This document shows, one piece after another, positions 61,622 to 64,000 of a stretch of DNA of 64,000 nt. The DNA comes from Streptomyces rubiginosohelvolus (GTDB lineage: Bacteria; Actinomycetota; Actinomycetes; Streptomycetales; Streptomycetaceae): contig NZ_BMTW01000015.1 in assembly GCF_014649875.1 (NCBI RefSeq), positions 123,242 through 187,241 of the forward strand. The letters are read 5' to 3'. The notes beneath the pieces are model-generated. The model worked only from the letters and a program-made list of their open reading frames with translations. It was not told the DNA's origin and did no database searches. The translations under genes were made by a program, and so were the position numbers. Each line of letters opens with the position of its first letter. Position 1 is the first letter of the stretch.

Positions 61622-61683
61622 CCCCCACCCCTTCGTCCTGGAGATCCCATTGTCCGATGCCCGTACCGGCCGGTAAAGGAGAC

Positions 61684-61711
61684 CGGGCCCGCACCGAAGG
61701 GTGCGGGCCCG
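61684..61711 (-). terminator. Terminator downstream of the TPR gene
   Basis: A perfect 11-bp GC stem (CGGGCCCGCAC and complement) with loop CGAAGG, 22 nt past the stop of the minus-strand TPR gene and before the lipoprotein gene. Confidence 0.7.
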
Positions 61712-61733
61712 CCAGGTGGCGTGGTGCGGCGGC

Positions 61734-62099
61734 TCAGGAGCGGTCGCCTCCGGGGCCGAAGTCACCAGTGAGGACCTCTGCCATCCGCAGGTGCGGCGCT
61801 GCGTCGGCGCTGCGCCCCTGGCGCTCCAGAGTCCGGCCCATCATGAGATGCGCGTAGGTCTCCACCGGGTCCAGTTCCAGGATCCGGCGCAGCTCCTCCT
61901 CCGCCTTTCCCAGCCGGGCGGAGTGGTAGTAGGAGCGGGCCAGCAGCAGGCGAGGCGCGACCTGCTCCGGCACCTCTTCGACGAGTCCGCCCAGGATCCG
62001 CGCGGCCGTCAGGTACTCCTTCGCCTCGAAGAACATCTGCGCCCGGTCCCACCGGTCGGCGGCGGTGCCGAACTCGTAGTAGGTCTCGGTCTCGCTCAC
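61734..62099 (-). CDS. Tetratricopeptide-repeat protein
   Basis: A small soluble protein, 121 aa, built of about three TPR units: DRAQMFFEAKEYLTAARIL, VAPRLLLARSYYHSARLGKA and VETYAHLMMGRTLERQGRSADA. It likely serves as a protein-binding scaffold. GTG 62099 follows GAAGGAGG, a very good ribosome site; the longer upstream frame is noise. Divergent from the pirin gene, 146 nt away. Confidence 0.88.
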   Translation of the reverse strand: MSETETYYEFGTAADRWDRAQMFFEAKEYLTAARILGGLVEEVPEQVAPRLLLARSYYHSARLGKAEEELRRILELDPVETYAHLMMGRTLERQGRSADAAPHLRMAEVLTGDFGPGGDRS

Positions 62100-62245
62100 G
62101 TGTCCTCCTTCGTGTGGTGCGGCCCTCTCCGGACCGCCCCGCCGTACGTTCAGCCATGACAACACCCCACACTGGTTGAACATTCCACTAAAATTCTGGC
62201 GTGGGACCCGGTGCTCCACGCCGCTACGGGAATAGGTTGAGCGCC

Positions 62246-63211
62246 ATGAGCAATCTCGATCGCCAGGCCACGCCCTCCGTCTGCGGCGGGCGGGGTTTCG
62301 TCGTCGCCGAGCCCGTCCGTGAACTGCTGGCTCCCCGCCGCGTCCAGCTGGGCGAGTCCACCGAGGTCCGCCGTCTGCTGCCCAACCTCGGCCGGCGGAT
62401 GGTGGGCGCATGGGCCTTCGTGGACCACTACGGCCCCGACGACATCGCCGACGAGCCGGGCATGCAGGTCCCGCCGCATCCGCACATGGGCCTCCAGACC
62501 GTCAGCTGGCTCCACGACGGGGAGGTGCTCCACCGGGACAGCCTGGGCAGTCTGCAGACGGTACGTCCCCGCGAACTGGGCCTGATGACCTCGGGCCGCG
62601 CCATCAGCCATTCCGAGGAGAGCCCGAAGGAACACGCCCGGCTTCTGCACGGAGCGCAGCTCTGGGTGGCCCTTCCGGACGCGCACCGCCACGTCGAGCC
62701 GCACTTCCAGCACCATGTGGACCTGCCCGTCGTCACGGCCCCCGGCCTGTGCGCCACCGTCATCCTCGGCGAACTGGACGGAGCGGCCTCGCCCGGTACG
62801 GCGTACACCCCGATCGTCGGCGCCGACCTGTCCCTGACCGCAGGTGCCGAAACCCGCCTGCCCTTGGACCCCGACTTCGAGTACGCGGTCCTGTCCATGG
62901 CGGGCGAGGCCGAGGTCGACGGCGTACCCGTGCTGCCCGGCTCGATGCTCTACCTCGGCTGCGGCCGCACCGAACTGCCGCTGCGCGCCGTCTCCGACGC
63001 CGGTCTGATGCTCCTGGGCGGCGAGCCGTTCGAGGAGGAGCTCGTGATGTTCTGGAACTTCATCGGCCGCTCCCACGAGGAGATCGTCCAGGCCCGCGAG
63101 GACTGGATGAGAGGATCGCGGTTCGGTGAGGTGAAGGGCTACGACGGCGCGCCGTTGCCGGCCCCGGAACTGCCCGCGACCTCGCTGAAGCCGCGTGGAC
63201 GAGTGCGCTGA
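62246..63211 (+). CDS. Pirin-family protein
   Basis: Bicupin of the pirin family, 321 aa. The metal-site motif PPHPHMGLQTVSWLHDGEVLHRDSLG is divided over the N-terminal cupin (read HPHMG, then H and E further on: SHSEE). The family includes quercetinases, regulators of pyruvate metabolism and iron-binding nuclear cofactors; the role here is open. ATG 62246 follows TAGGTT (62233-62238) by 7 nt, indicating a leaderless transcript; the in-frame upstream start at 62201 is not supported. About 168 nt without a gene follow its stop. Confidence 0.9.
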   Translation: MSNLDRQATPSVCGGRGFVVAEPVRELLAPRRVQLGESTEVRRLLPNLGRRMVGAWAFVDHYGPDDIADEPGMQVPPHPHMGLQTVSWLHDGEVLHRDSLGSLQTVRPRELGLMTSGRAISHSEESPKEHARLLHGAQLWVALPDAHRHVEPHFQHHVDLPVVTAPGLCATVILGELDGAASPGTAYTPIVGADLSLTAGAETRLPLDPDFEYAVLSMAGEAEVDGVPVLPGSMLYLGCGRTELPLRAVSDAGLMLLGGEPFEEELVMFWNFIGRSHEEIVQAREDWMRGSRFGEVKGYDGAPLPAPELPATSLKPRGRVR

Positions 63212-63379
63212 GCGGCGGAAACCTGAAGACGGTTGAGGTATGCCGAGTCTCATGTTCGAGTTTGTGTGTCAGGGTTCAATCGGATCGACGCTGACCGTTC
63301 GCTGACGATCTCGAGCAGACGTCGGGCTGGACCAAGGCTCCGGGCCACAAGCCATTCGGGAGCGATGCGAGGCTGGATC

Positions 63380-64000
63380 TCAAGCTCGGCGTGCGGGCCT
63401 CCACCCGGCCCTGGGGAAGGTCGAGGCGGCCCCGGCGACACGAGGTCCGTAGAGGGTCGCGGCTTTGTCGAGGGCGGTTTCGAGTCGGCGGAGCTTGTCG
63501 TCGCGCTGATCGAGGGTGAGCTGGTGGACGGCGTCCTCGGCGGGCCGGAGGCGCTCGGCGCGCAGGGTGAGGGTGCGGACGCGGGCGCGCTGGAGGCCGA
63601 GGACTGTGAGCAGTTGGCGGGCGGTTTCGGCCAACGCGGGTGTGTGCGCGGTGGGTTCGGCAAGGGTCCGGGTGCGGGTGGTCTGGGAGCGGTCGGCGTA
63701 GGTGACGGTGAGCACGAGCGCCTGGGCGATCTCCCCGCTCGTACGCAGCCGTCCGCCGAGTTCCTGGACCAGGCCGAGAACTGCACGGTGGTGCTGGTCG
63801 GGGTCGAGCTCGTCGCGGTCGAAACGGCGGCTCGCGCTCATCGTCCTGGGCGCGGCACCGGGGACGACGGGGCGCTCGTCGATACCGAGGGCGCGGTCGT
63901 GGGCCAGGCGGGCGGCGGTGGTGCCGAGGATGCGCTGGAGGGTGGGGAGCTGGGTGTCGGCGATGTCGCCGACCGAGGTGATGCCGTAGCGGGCGAGCGT
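63380..64000 (-). CDS. Y-family DNA polymerase (DinB-like), C-terminal part (5' partial)
   Basis: Reading frame open to the window edge, 206 codons visible. From the edge inward: a helix-hairpin-helix thumb part (RYGITSVGDIADTQLPTLQ, ILGTTAARLAHDRALGID), then the little-finger domain (MSASRRFDRDELDPDQHHRA, LVLTVTYADRSQTTRTRTL, PALAETARQLLTVLGLQRAR, QLTLD). The catalytic palm lies outside the window. This fits the actinobacterial Y-family translesion polymerases often annotated DinB or ImuB-like. The frame runs across an internal ATG at 63841 without break, so that ATG is not the start. Confidence 0.83.
   Translation of the reverse strand, partial: TLARYGITSVGDIADTQLPTLQRILGTTAARLAHDRALGIDERPVVPGAAPRTMSASRRFDRDELDPDQHHRAVLGLVQELGGRLRTSGEIAQALVLTVTYADRSQTTRTRTLAEPTAHTPALAETARQLLTVLGLQRARVRTLTLRAERLRPAEDAVHQLTLDQRDDKLRRLETALDKAATLYGPRVAGAASTFPRAGWRPARRA

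Overview
This 64 kb window comes from a Streptomyces chromosome. G+C is high, nearly all third codon positions are G or C, GTG starts are common, start codons with AGGAGG-type ribosome sites are frequent, and several TAGCGT-like -10 boxes lie 6-7 nt before a start codon (leaderless-type promoters). The secreted trypsin at 24679-25458 matches my recollection of Streptomyces griseus trypsin (SprT) almost residue for residue, so a griseus-clade strain is the best guess. There are no rRNA or tRNA genes, transposases, integrases or CRISPR arrays. No gap without a gene exceeds about 260 bp, apart from the ends of genes that may start slightly differently. The window cuts into a gene at each end.

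Layout. 1-2411: end of a succinate dehydrogenase/fumarate reductase operon (flavoprotein and iron-sulfur subunits), closed by a perfect 18-bp terminator stem. 2472-8275: class II UvrA-like ATPase, luciferase-like monooxygenase, HAD phosphatase, dodecin and a solitary sugar-binding lipoprotein behind a DasR-type operator candidate. 8482-10217: ornithine-lipid pair olsB-olsA, whose tail overlaps antisense with the ergothioneine operon egtABCD (10160-14623, minus). 14770-19676: bacterial PARG-type macrodomain hydrolase, MazF/PemK-like protein, LacI regulator, small protein, and divergent thioredoxin and flavin-disulfide oxidoreductase genes. 19823-22242: glgM(glgA)-glgC for maltose-1-phosphate/glycogen synthesis. 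22239-24522: DHA2-type efflux pump and divergent TetR regulator. 24679-25458: trypsin.

25708-38958 is the most unusual region: five genes on the plus strand with 4-nt overlaps (one 3-nt gap), spanning 13.25 kb. They encode a DUF4132-like protein, a 1726-residue protein of unknown function, a MoxR-type AAA ATPase, a DUF5682-vWA fusion and a SWIM-finger protein. The gene set resembles E. coli yehI-yehL-yehM-yehP-yehQ and looks like one ATPase-driven machine of unknown function.

38959-50620: small hypothetical, ScbR-like TetR regulator, pentapeptide-repeat protein, cysteine-free ribosomal protein bL32 under a Zur-box candidate, 2-phosphosulfolactate phosphatase, a SARP-type regulator with an added XRE domain, an MFS pump, dimethylargininase, a formyltransferase under an iron-box candidate, an amidohydrolase and a gene interrupted by one in-frame TGA. 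50874-57170: MraY-like transferase, family 2 glycosyltransferase, membrane protein with a PI-PLC domain, metallophosphoesterase and Sfp-type phosphopantetheinyl transferase. 57243-59166: cobalamin riboswitch controlling cobalt transporter cbtB-cbtA, beside a histidine-phosphatase-fold protein that has lost both catalytic histidines. 59269-63211: SDR-TetR pair with a perfect palindromic operator, a lipoprotein, a TPR protein and pirin. 63380-64000: C-terminal part of a Y-family DNA polymerase.

Metal and nutrient control recurs: candidate Zur, iron and DasR sites and a B12 riboswitch each sit in front of a gene that fits the signal. All names come from reading translations and motifs; no database search was possible.
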